Of a DNA stretch of 55,403 nt, positions 42,585 to 50,903 are shown piece by piece. Origin of the DNA: an uncultured Kineothrix sp. (GTDB taxonomy: Bacteria; Bacillota; Clostridia; Lachnospirales; Lachnospiraceae); contig CAJUSR010000024.1 in the NCBI GenBank assembly GCA_910588855.1, forward strand, positions 1 through 55,403, read 5' to 3'. The notes beneath the pieces were generated by a model, which saw only the letters and a list, made by a program, of their open reading frames with translations, ran no database searches and was not told where the DNA came from. The number at the start of each line of letters is the position of its first letter. Positions within the stretch are counted from its first letter, which is position 1. The translations under genes and the position numbers were made by a program.

Positions 42585-43370
42585 TTATTTTTTATTTTCT
42601 TCTTTTATTTTTTCGATTTCGTCAAATACCACATCGTTCAAAACCTTGATATAAGTTCCTTTCATACCGGAAGAACGGGATTCAATAACACCGGCGCTTT
42701 CAAATTTCCTAAGTGCATTTACAATCACTGAACGGGTAATCCCTACTCTGTCTGCAATCTTACTGGCTACCAAAATGCCTTCCATCCCACCCAGTTCATC
42801 AAAAATATGGGTAATTGCTTCCAATTCGGAAAAAGACAATGTACTAATTGCAGAGCGCACCACTGCAAGCTTCCGGCTCTCTTCCGCACTTTCTTCATTC
42901 ACGGCGCGCAGCATTTCCAGCCCTACTACAGTAGTACCATATTCACATAGGATGATATCATCAATGTCGTACTGTCTGTCGCACTTATAAATAAACAAAG
43001 TTCCAAGCCGTTCCCCTGCTATCTCAATTGGAGTGATAATTGCCTGAAATTTCCTTACGTCTATGTTCTCAAACCCCAGCGTCTCTAAGTTCACATTTTC
43101 CTTTGTGGATAATACGGCAAGCATCCTTTCATTCAGCATAGAATCTATAAATCCGCCCACTTCCCCTGCAATGAGGCCATTCATGGACTCCCCGCCAGAA
43201 GCAGCGCCCACACCGAGAATCTTGCCTTTTTTGCTGATAACCAGTACATTGGAAGACAAGATTTCACACAAAACATGGCAAATATCATTAAAAACCACTT
43301 TGCTTGAATTATTATTATGCAATAATTTTCCTATTTTGCGTGTCTTATCCAACAATTGTACGCTACTCAT
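42585..43370 (-). CDS. codY: GTP- and branched-chain-amino-acid-sensing repressor CodY
   Basis: 261 residues: GAF-like ligand-binding domain (about 1-155) and a C-terminal winged helix (ILVASKIADRVGITRSVIVNALRKFESAGVIESRSSGMKGTYIKVLN). CodY represses nutrient-scavenging and, in Bacillus, motility genes. It lies directly upstream of flgB as in Bacillus, with its own promoter and a CodY-box-like site. Confidence 0.97.
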   Translation of the reverse strand: MSSVQLLDKTRKIGKLLHNNNSSKVVFNDICHVLCEILSSNVLVISKKGKILGVGAASGGESMNGLIAGEVGGFIDSMLNERMLAVLSTKENVNLETLGFENIDVRKFQAIITPIEIAGERLGTLFIYKCDRQYDIDDIILCEYGTTVVGLEMLRAVNEESAEESRKLAVVRSAISTLSFSELEAITHIFDELGGMEGILVASKIADRVGITRSVIVNALRKFESAGVIESRSSGMKGTYIKVLNDVVFDEIEKIKEENKK

Positions 43371-43462
43371 GAACTTACCTCCGTTTTCCCCTTTGCATCA
43401 AAATAACATACCAGCAACCGGTTCCGAAGTCCGCTCCCCTAAAACCATTGCCTATTTTGTTC

Positions 43463-43491
43463 ATTGTAACACAATATTTTCTTAACATCAA
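43463..43491 (-). promoter_or_regulatory. codY promoter
   Basis: On the minus strand TTGATG (43491-43486), a 17-base spacer and TACAAT (43468-43463) precede codY by about 90 bases. Good match to sigma-A consensus. Confidence 0.7.
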
Positions 43492-43504
43492 CGATTTCAA
43501 GGCG

Positions 43505-43519
43505 AATTTTGTTAAAATT
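43505..43519. promoter_or_regulatory. CodY-box-like palindrome
   Basis: AATTTTGTTAAAATT matches the CodY consensus AATTTTCWGAAAATT at 13 of 15 positions and is palindromic at its ends. It lies 14 bases upstream of the codY -35 box, a position suited to autoregulation. In an AT-rich intergenic region some such matches arise by chance. Confidence 0.5.
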
Positions 43520-43571
43520 TATTTATTTTACAGACAATTTCAGAATACACTCCATCCTTTTCCCAAATTTG

Positions 43572-45641
43572 TTAATTATTGACTTTACTCACTACCTGTC
43601 CGCATGTTTCATTGGCACAAACAAGCTTATTCCCTTTCTCTAACATGACGGAACCGCACTCGGTACATTTTTTGTCCGAAGGTTTCTGCCAAACCATAAA
43701 CCCACATTCAGGGTTGTCAATACATCCATAATATTTTCTTCCCTTTTTCGTTTTCTTAAGGACAATATCCTTGCCGCACAACGGGCAGGCAATCCCTATC
43801 TTTTCATAATATGGTTTCGTGTTGCGGCATTCCGGGAATCCAGGGCAAGCTAAAAATCTTCCATGAGGCCCGTATTTAATTACCATCTGTCTTCCGCAGA
43901 TATCACACTCCTCATCGGACAGCTCATCCGCGATGTTTACATGTTCCAGTTCCTTTTCCGCACATTGTACGGCCTCTTCCAAATCCGGATAAAAGTTAGA
44001 AATTACAGTCTTCCATTTTACTGTTCCTTCTTCCACCCCATCCAACAGCGCTTCCATATTAGCTGTAAAATTCACATCCACAATGCTAGGGAAGGCTTCT
44101 TTCATAATATGGTTAACCACCTCACCAAGTTCCGTCACATAAAGGTTTTTATTTTCCTTTACCACATAACGCCTCGCCAATATGGTCGTTATCGTAGGGG
44201 CATAGGTACTCGGGCGCCCAATCCCCAGCTCTTCCAACGCCCGTACCAGCGATGCCTCGGTGTAGTGAGGAGCCGGTTGCGTGAAATGCTGTTTATAATC
44301 GAATGACTCCCATTGCAGCTTCGTATTTTTATCAATGCTCTTTATCAGTGTATTATTTTCTTCCTTTTCCTCATCCTGCGTGTAAACACTCATAAAACCA
44401 TCAAAAACAACTTTTGAAGCCGCAACGGTAAAACGATGCCCTCTGCTGTCTATTTTTACGGAAGTCGTCTCATATTTCGCCGGATTCATACGGCTTGCCA
44501 CAAACCGCTTCCATATCAATTGATAAAGCCTGAATTGCTCTCTTGACAGGGATTCCTTCATCTGTGCCGGTGTTCTGGAAATATCCGTAGGACGGATTGC
44601 CTCATGCGCATCCTGTATCTTTTTATCCGTTTTCTTTTCCACAGCCGATACAGCGGCATATTCCTCACCATAGGACTTAGCAATATATTCCTTGGCGGAT
44701 TTCTCCGCTTCCTCCGATACTCTTGTCGAATCGGTACGAAGGTAAGTAATCACACCTACCGTACCATTCCCTTTAATATCAACCCCTTCATATAACTGCT
44801 GCGCCAGGCGCATTGTTTTCTGGGTAGAAAAATTCAACACCTTGCTGGCCTCCTGCTGAAGGGTAGATGTAGTAAATGGAAGCGGGGGTTTCTTGGTTCG
44901 CTCCCCTTTTTTCACCTCTGCCACTTCATAATCCGCGTCCTGCAGTTCTTTGATGATTTTCTCTAACTCCTGCTTTGAGGAAATAGCAGCCTTTTCCCCA
45001 TTCGTTCCATAATATTTTGCCGCAATCGGCTTTTTCTCCCCTGAAACCCGCAGCAAAGCATCCAAAGTCCAATATTCTTCCGGGATAAATTCATTGATTT
45101 CTTCCTCCCGGTCACAGATAATGCGCAATGCTACTGACTGCACCCGCCCTGCGCTTAATCCTCTCTTTACTTTCGCCCAGAGAAGCGGGGAAATACGATA
45201 CCCTACCATACGGTCAAGAACTCGCCTCGCCTGTTGGGCATCAACCAAATCCATATTGATTTCGCGGGCATTTTTCAAGGATTCTTTCACGGCATTCTTT
45301 GTAATCTCATTGAAAGTAATTCGGTATACCTTCTTACCTTCCAACTTTAAAGCCTTCCATAAATGCCATGAAATCGCTTCGCCTTCCCGGTCAGGGTCCG
45401 TTGCCAGATAAATTTTTTCCGCTTTTTTCACTTCTTTACGGAGATTCGCAAGAATATCACCTTTTCCCCTGATTGTAATATATTTTGGTTCGTAATCGTG
45501 TTCTACATCTACGCCCAACTGGCTTTTGGGTAAATCCCTTACATGGCCGTTGCTAGCCGCCACCTCATAGTTTGGGCCTAAAAATTTTTTAATTGTTTTC
45601 ACCTTTGCCGGTGATTCCACTATTACCAAATACTTTGCCAT
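43572..45641 (-). CDS. topA: DNA topoisomerase I
   Basis: 689 residues, type IA. Toprim domain with E9 and the acidic triad D82/D84/E86 (TDPDREGE), active-site Y300 in GVITYLRTDST, and three C-terminal zinc-ribbon segments with paired cysteines (CDICGRQ, CPLCGKD, CTECGS). It relaxes negative supercoils. It follows dprA, as in Bacillus (smf-topA). Confidence 0.98.
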   Translation of the reverse strand: MAKYLVIVESPAKVKTIKKFLGPNYEVAASNGHVRDLPKSQLGVDVEHDYEPKYITIRGKGDILANLRKEVKKAEKIYLATDPDREGEAISWHLWKALKLEGKKVYRITFNEITKNAVKESLKNAREINMDLVDAQQARRVLDRMVGYRISPLLWAKVKRGLSAGRVQSVALRIICDREEEINEFIPEEYWTLDALLRVSGEKKPIAAKYYGTNGEKAAISSKQELEKIIKELQDADYEVAEVKKGERTKKPPLPFTTSTLQQEASKVLNFSTQKTMRLAQQLYEGVDIKGNGTVGVITYLRTDSTRVSEEAEKSAKEYIAKSYGEEYAAVSAVEKKTDKKIQDAHEAIRPTDISRTPAQMKESLSREQFRLYQLIWKRFVASRMNPAKYETTSVKIDSRGHRFTVAASKVVFDGFMSVYTQDEEKEENNTLIKSIDKNTKLQWESFDYKQHFTQPAPHYTEASLVRALEELGIGRPSTYAPTITTILARRYVVKENKNLYVTELGEVVNHIMKEAFPSIVDVNFTANMEALLDGVEEGTVKWKTVISNFYPDLEEAVQCAEKELEHVNIADELSDEECDICGRQMVIKYGPHGRFLACPGFPECRNTKPYYEKIGIACPLCGKDIVLKKTKKGRKYYGCIDNPECGFMVWQKPSDKKCTECGSVMLEKGNKLVCANETCGQVVSKVNN

Positions 45642-45738
45642 AAAAATTCTCCATGCCGCTTCGTCATTTTGTATTTAATCTGCATCACTATACAATAATT
45701 CTTTGCCAGTTGCAAGCCATATTATAAAAAATTTATAT

Positions 45739-46899
45739 TTATAACCTCTTAATAAACTGGTTGGCAGCTATCCGTTCTGCTTTTCCCTCCAGACAAATCT
45801 TAGATAAAATATGGATAAGAAGACGGTATCCTATCTGCGTCTCCTGCATCAGGCAGTCTGTATCTTTCGGATAAAAATCAAGGGCATCCATGACCCTCTC
45901 TTCCAATATACTCTCCTTGCCCCTTTCCTGTTCCTGGCAAAAGCATGTTCCCTCCATGTCCAATTCTATTTTTCCGGCATCTTCCGGTTTGATGCCCAAA
46001 CCGCTTTCTTCCAGCAATTCTTTTACAGAAGTAAACAGACCGGCGCCTTGCTTTAGCATACGGTTACAGCCCTGACTTAGCGGGTCGGTTACACGGCCAG
46101 GAAGGACATAGACTTCTTTTCCTTGTTCCAGCGCCATATCCGCGGTAATCAATGTACCGCTTTTTGCCCTCGCTTCTATAATAAGTACCAAATCCGCAAG
46201 CCCGCTGATAATCCGGTTACGGCGCGGGAAAAGCCCAGGCGCAGGCGGAGTGCCGGGCGGATACTCGGATATGATTGCACCATTTTCCTTTGCTCCATTA
46301 TAAATCCCTCTGTTTTCGGAAGGATAGCATATATTTGTTCCACACCCCAAAACCGCATAGATTTTACCCCCTGCTTCCAACGCAGCTTTCTGGCTGATAC
46401 CATCAATCCCCCTCGCCATACCGCTGACAATATTCATCCCTGCCATCGCCAAATCCCTTCCACACACTTGAGCCATCAGCTGACCATAACCCGAACATTG
46501 CCTTGCACCGATTATAGCAATGGAAGGGATATCTTCTTGCGGCAGCTCCCCTTCTACATAAATGCCATAAGGCATATCCGGGATATTTTTCAACCGTTTG
46601 GGGTAGCGGGGATGATATATGGAATAAAAACAAATGCCCTTTTTATGCAATTCTTCATATTTTTGAAAAATATTGTTTTTGGTTTTTGCTAAAACAAGCG
46701 CCTTTGCTTTCTTTTCGGAAATCACTTCTATCATATCCGATACCTTCATTTCATATACCTCTTTCGGAGAGCCTGCATAGTGAATTAATTTTTCAATGGT
46801 ACGCCTACCAACCCCTTCTACTCCTGTCATCCAGCAAAGATACGGCTGTTGTTCCTTCCAACTCCCCTGACATTCATTCCGTTCTTCTATGTTCCCCAA
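45739..46899 (-). CDS. dprA: DNA-processing protein DprA (Smf)
   Basis: 386 residues from a TTG with AGGAG upstream. Rossmann core: IAIIGARQCSGYG, then SGMARGIDGISQKAAL, GTNICYPSENR, PRRNRIISGLADLVLIIEARAKSGTLITADMA. DprA loads RecA onto incoming single-stranded DNA in transformation. N-terminal helix-hairpin-helix region and a C-terminal winged helix flank the core. Its start overlaps the comM-like gene by 13 bases, pairing two competence-linked genes. Confidence 0.96.
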   Translation of the reverse strand: MGNIEERNECQGSWKEQQPYLCWMTGVEGVGRRTIEKLIHYAGSPKEVYEMKVSDMIEVISEKKAKALVLAKTKNNIFQKYEELHKKGICFYSIYHPRYPKRLKNIPDMPYGIYVEGELPQEDIPSIAIIGARQCSGYGQLMAQVCGRDLAMAGMNIVSGMARGIDGISQKAALEAGGKIYAVLGCGTNICYPSENRGIYNGAKENGAIISEYPPGTPPAPGLFPRRNRIISGLADLVLIIEARAKSGTLITADMALEQGKEVYVLPGRVTDPLSQGCNRMLKQGAGLFTSVKELLEESGLGIKPEDAGKIELDMEGTCFCQEQERGKESILEERVMDALDFYPKDTDCLMQETQIGYRLLIHILSKICLEGKAERIAANQFIKRL

Positions 46900-48443
46900 T
46901 ATTTTTCTCCTCCCATTCTACACTCCAAAGCTTCTTCTATATGTATTCCTTCCACTTTTTCACTTCCGTCCAAATCCGCAATGGTCCGCGCTACTTTCAA
47001 AACCCGGTAATAACATCTAACGCTCATCTGCGTTGATTGGAATGCCTTCTCCATAAGCAGCTCTTCTCTTTTATCCAGATAACAATAATTTTTCAACTCT
47101 GCCAAAGGAAGCAATGCATTGTATTTATAATCCTTACCCGCATATCTTTCCTCTTGCATTTTTCTCGCCTGCATCACCCTATTCCGGATACACGCGCTTG
47201 ATTCCTCCCAATTGCCCTGCGACAACTGCTTTGCCGTAATCCGGGATACCCCGGCACACAAATCAATCCGATCCAGAACCGGTCCGGAAATATGCCCTTG
47301 ATACCTTTTCATCCTTTGCGGTGTACAAGAACACTTTCCCATGTCCGGGTAATAGCCGCAAGGGCACGGATTCATCGCCGCTACAAACATAAAATCACAG
47401 GGGAATGTATAATCCCCTCCCAACCGGACAATACGGATTTTCTTCTCCTCCAAAGGCTGTCTAAGCATATCTACAATATTTGTCTTAAATTCAGGCAGCT
47501 CATCCAAAAACAAAATTCCTTTATGAGCCAGGCTAATCATACCAGGCTTTACCATTTTCCCTCCCCCGGACAATGCCTGTGCCGTTATTGTATGATGGGG
47601 ATTCATAAAAGGACGCTTTTTTATCAATGAACAATCATCGGTCAGCAGCCCTGCAATACTGTAAATAGAAGAAACTTCCAAACTCTCTTCTTCCGTAAGC
47701 GGTGGTAAGATACCAGGAATCCTTTTGGCTATCATCGTCTTTCCGGAACCGGGCGGGCCGATTAAAAGCAGATTATGGAATCCTGCAGCCGCAATCTCAG
47801 CTGCTCTTTTGGCCCCGGCCTGTCCTCTTATTTCCCCAAAATCCAATATATTTCTACCGTCATCCGCTTTCATTCCCTTTTGTTTTTTATCCTTTTGCCT
47901 TTTATCCGTTTCTTTTTCAATCGTATACCGTTTACCCTCTTTCAGGTATTCCATGACCTCCTGCAAATCCCTCACACCTATAATTTCAATTCCGTCAATG
48001 AGCTTTCCTTCCCTATCGTTTCTGGCCGGAAGCAAACATCTGACAATCCCTTCCTCTTTCGCCTTCTTAACCAATGGAAGCACTCCCCTTACCGGATTGA
48101 TATTCCCGCCGAGTCCCAATTCCCCTACTACCAGCATACCGTCAGTACATTCCTTTGAAATATGTCCAAGAGCCTTCAGGATGCCTACTGCAATAGGTAA
48201 ATCGAAGGCCGTTCCCTCCTTCCTGATATTTGCCGGAGAAAGATTCACGGTAATCCGCATGGGCGGCAGCGGAATACCTGCGTTTTTCAACGCTACCCTT
48301 ACCCTCTCCCCGGCCTCCTTCACTTCACTGCTTAAATACCCAACCAACATAAAGCCAGGCAGACCTTGGGCAATATCCACTTCTACATGGATAAAAATAA
48401 TATCCATGCCAAGAACTGCCGCCGATAAAATTGTACTGAACAT
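46887..48443 (-). CDS. comM: Mg-chelatase-like AAA+ helicase, YifB/ComM family
   Basis: 518 residues: an N-terminal Lon-like domain (1-170), then the AAA+ domain with Walker A GPPGSGKTM, Walker B ILFLDELPEF, and the Mg-chelatase-like C-terminus. ComM family members extend branch migration of transformation intermediates. The four cysteines in PCPCGYYPDMGKCSC fit its zinc motif. Overlap with dprA supports a joint role in DNA uptake. Confidence 0.93.
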   Translation of the reverse strand: MFSTILSAAVLGMDIIFIHVEVDIAQGLPGFMLVGYLSSEVKEAGERVRVALKNAGIPLPPMRITVNLSPANIRKEGTAFDLPIAVGILKALGHISKECTDGMLVVGELGLGGNINPVRGVLPLVKKAKEEGIVRCLLPARNDREGKLIDGIEIIGVRDLQEVMEYLKEGKRYTIEKETDKRQKDKKQKGMKADDGRNILDFGEIRGQAGAKRAAEIAAAGFHNLLLIGPPGSGKTMIAKRIPGILPPLTEEESLEVSSIYSIAGLLTDDCSLIKKRPFMNPHHTITAQALSGGGKMVKPGMISLAHKGILFLDELPEFKTNIVDMLRQPLEEKKIRIVRLGGDYTFPCDFMFVAAMNPCPCGYYPDMGKCSCTPQRMKRYQGHISGPVLDRIDLCAGVSRITAKQLSQGNWEESSACIRNRVMQARKMQEERYAGKDYKYNALLPLAELKNYCYLDKREELLMEKAFQSTQMSVRCYYRVLKVARTIADLDGSEKVEGIHIEEALECRMGGEKYWGT

Positions 48444-48750
48444 AATGCCTCCTGTGATTTTTTATGCTAAAAAATTGTCATAAAATGAAAATATGGGAGA
48501 ATCCCCGATTAAAATTTAGATTAAAATTAATATCAATATTAACATTAGGATTAACATTAACACCGATATAAACATTGATATGACATCAATTTAAGAAATA
48601 TATTTCTGTACGGCCGGACAACTACCAGCCGTACAGAAAATATTTTAAGAAATCCGAACAATGATATGATTGGCTATTCCATGCCTTTCTCTTCTGCTAT
48701 TTTCGCCTTTTCCCCTGTCCTGTCCGCCGTTTCTTCCTCTGCATTTCCTT
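48444..48750. other. Intergenic region with a terminator and decayed hexamer repeats
   Basis: No gene is seen. The right part holds the terminator at 48603-48639. The middle (48508-48592) is an AT-rich run of degenerate ATTAAC-like hexamers, in register about every 12 bases for roughly seven turns. The left part is the comM leader, with CAGGAGGC just before the start. Confidence 0.6.
48603..48639 (-). terminator. Terminator after the HD-GYP-like gene
   Basis: TTTCTGTACGGC and GCCGTACAGAAA pair perfectly over 12 bases around a 13-base loop. An imperfect T-run follows on the minus strand. It ends the sigK-like/HD-GYP transcript ahead of comM. Confidence 0.8.
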
Positions 48751-50100
48751 CTAATGCTCTCCTTTGCCCGTCTCTTCCTCCGCAGATTCCGCTAATGCTT
48801 CTTCTTTGGATGCTTTTTTCTCTACAGCTTCTTCCAGTGCTTCCCCCTTGGATGCCTCTTCTTCTGTAACTTCTTCTAATGCTTTCCCTTGGGCTGTCTC
48901 TTCCTTTGCAGGTTCTTCTAGTGCTTCCCCTTTAGCCGCCTCTTCGTTTGCAGATTCTTCTTGGGCAATCCCCACCTGCATCTCCGCTTCCTTCGGTACC
49001 GGTACAGGGAATCCGTTTTCAATCAAAGTCTGGGTATCAATCACGTAACGGTTATCCATTGTCTTCATAATATCCGTTACTTCTATCTCTTTGTAATTCC
49101 TGTCACCTAAATCAATGATATTGTTGTCTTTAAAGCCCAATACCATAGGCCGTAATACATTTTCCTCATTATTGCGGATTACGATTGCCTTTTCCCTTGT
49201 ACTCAATTCCACACTGACGCCCGGTATCAATATGTTGATGGACTGAATGAGCGCATCCACGATTGCCGGTTCAAAAACTTCCGGGTTTCCAAGCAAATGC
49301 TTAATAGCAACCACTTCCGATTCCGGCGGCAAAGTTAAACGCATTGCAGTCATCGTGTCATACGTCTCCGCAACCATAAGCACTTTCGCCCCCAGCACGA
49401 CTTTCCCCATATTATCCAAATTGCCTGCCCTTGCATCCCTTAATGCCTTACTCATTTGGACACACAGCCTCTTAACTGTCGGATCCCCGGGGAAAACATT
49501 CCCTACCAATTCATGCCCTGCCATCTCATAAGTATCAATTACACCCAATTCATCCTCTGTCCAGTGGTCTTTCTTTGCAATCGCATTTGGAATGGACAGC
49601 TTGCCGATTTCATGAACCAGTGCCGCAATAATGACATTTATCTGATCTTCCCTCTTCATATTCAGGACATGTGCCATCATTGCGCTTAAAATAGCCACAT
49701 TTAAAGAATGTTTATATATGTAATCTTCTTTACTCCTCAAGTTCTGGATGAAATTAATTTTTTTATTCAGATATCCATACCGCTGTAAAATATTATTCAC
49801 AATGGACTGAAGCTTAGGGCTCTTCTTTTTATCCTGTTTAATCTTATTCAGTTCTTCCCTTATTGCAAATACAGTCATCGTTTGGAAACGTTCAAACAAA
49901 ATGTCTTCCTGTGTCATCGGAGGTACCGGTTCAGCCGGCTCCAAAATAAACAGCCCAAGCAGCCCAAATGTCCTTATACTCTGGATGCCTTGATAAGTCA
50001 ATTTGGAATTGCGCTCATAAAGCAAAACTCCGTCTTTATTATAAATCGGCCTTGCCAATCTCATCCCTTGTTTTAATCTGTCCGTTTTGACAAAAAGCAT
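48751..50100 (-). CDS. Degenerate HD-GYP domain protein with a repetitive acidic tail
   Basis: 449 residues. Residues 1-60 are the N-terminal domain usual for Clostridia HD-GYP proteins. The HD-type helical core (125-310) keeps the first histidine (H131) but has HE (163-164) where the family has HD, Tyr where a later metal-binding His is expected (DTYEMAGHE), and no GYP motif. It is therefore unlikely to hydrolyse cyclic di-GMP and may act as a binding or scaffold protein. The last 70 residues are four or five imperfect 14-15-residue repeats rich in Glu, Ala and Lys. It follows the sigma-factor gene by 25 bases. Confidence 0.8.
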   Translation of the reverse strand: MLFVKTDRLKQGMRLARPIYNKDGVLLYERNSKLTYQGIQSIRTFGLLGLFILEPAEPVPPMTQEDILFERFQTMTVFAIREELNKIKQDKKKSPKLQSIVNNILQRYGYLNKKINFIQNLRSKEDYIYKHSLNVAILSAMMAHVLNMKREDQINVIIAALVHEIGKLSIPNAIAKKDHWTEDELGVIDTYEMAGHELVGNVFPGDPTVKRLCVQMSKALRDARAGNLDNMGKVVLGAKVLMVAETYDTMTAMRLTLPPESEVVAIKHLLGNPEVFEPAIVDALIQSINILIPGVSVELSTREKAIVIRNNEENVLRPMVLGFKDNNIIDLGDRNYKEIEVTDIMKTMDNRYVIDTQTLIENGFPVPVPKEAEMQVGIAQEESANEEAAKGEALEEPAKEETAQGKALEEVTEEEASKGEALEEAVEKKASKEEALAESAEEETGKGEH

Positions 50101-50125
50101 ATAGCTCCCCCCTTATCTGTCGTCT

Positions 50126-50758
50126 TTATTCTTTTTCAAACCCTTTTCTCAATTTATTCAATGCCCTTTTTTCTATACGTGATACATAACTCCGGGATAT
50201 CCCAAGCCTTTCCCCTATCTCCCTTTGCGTTACTTCTTTCCCCGTAGCAAGCCCATACCGCAAAAAAATAATCTCTTTCTCCCTTTCTTCCAGATTCTGC
50301 AATATCCGTTCCAGTTTTTTCAGATTCACAGCAAGCTCCATCCGGTCTATAACATCAATCTGCTCCGACTCTATAATATCCAGCAAATTAATCTCATTGC
50401 CTTCTTTATCGGTCCCTATCGGTTCATACAAAGAGACTTCCTTTGAAGTCTTTTTCTTGGAACGTAAAAGCATCAGCAATTCGTTATCAATACATCTGGA
50501 TGCGTATGTACTAAGTTTGCCCTTGCTGGAATCGAAAGAAGAAACTGCTTTAATTAGTCCAATCGTTCCAATGGATATCAAATCTTCCATCTCCTCGTCT
50601 ACGTTCTGATACTTTTTGGCAATGTGGGCAACCAGACGTAAGTTGCGCTCAATCAGAATCTCCCTCGCTTCTTTGGCTTTTTCACTGCCTCCTTTTTGCA
50701 GTATCTGGATATAACGGGCTTCTTCCTCTGCGGTTAAAGGTTTCTGAAAAGTTTTCAA
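50126..50758 (-). CDS. sigK: Sporulation sigma factor of the sigma-K/E type, without pro-sequence
   Basis: 210 residues. Region 2 (RNLRLVAHIAKKYQNVDEEMEDLISIGTIGLIKAVSSFDSSKGKLSTYASRCIDNELLMLLR) and region 4 (REIGERLGISRSYVSRIEKRALNKL) match sigma-K closely, including the DPIG-like segment EPIGTDKEGNEINLLDI. The start is a TTG at 50758, and an in-frame TGA lies only five codons upstream, so the roughly 20-residue pro-sequence of Bacillus sigma-K cannot be encoded here. Sigma-E is the alternative, but the alignment of region 2 favours sigma-K. Transcribed with the HD-GYP-like gene. Confidence 0.85.
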   Translation of the reverse strand: MKTFQKPLTAEEEARYIQILQKGGSEKAKEAREILIERNLRLVAHIAKKYQNVDEEMEDLISIGTIGLIKAVSSFDSSKGKLSTYASRCIDNELLMLLRSKKKTSKEVSLYEPIGTDKEGNEINLLDIIESEQIDVIDRMELAVNLKKLERILQNLEEREKEIIFLRYGLATGKEVTQREIGERLGISRSYVSRIEKRALNKLRKGFEKE

Positions 50759-50845
50759 AAGGCGCCCCCAAAGTCAATTTATTATATTCTATGACTTTGC
50801 CGCTCTTCTAGTGCCTTTCCCAATTCACTAATTCTAATTATATAT

Positions 50846-50874
50846 ATTATACAAATTTTTTGAAAAAAAGGCAA
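50846..50874 (-). promoter_or_regulatory. Sigma-A-like promoter upstream of the sigK-like gene
   Basis: On the minus strand TTGCCT (50874-50869), a 17-base spacer and TATAAT (50851-50846), about 80 bases before the TTG start. The region is AT-rich, so a chance match cannot be ruled out, but the spacing is ideal. Confidence 0.5.
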
Positions 50875-50903
50875 TATTTTTAGGATAATTTTCTTATTTA
50901 CTT

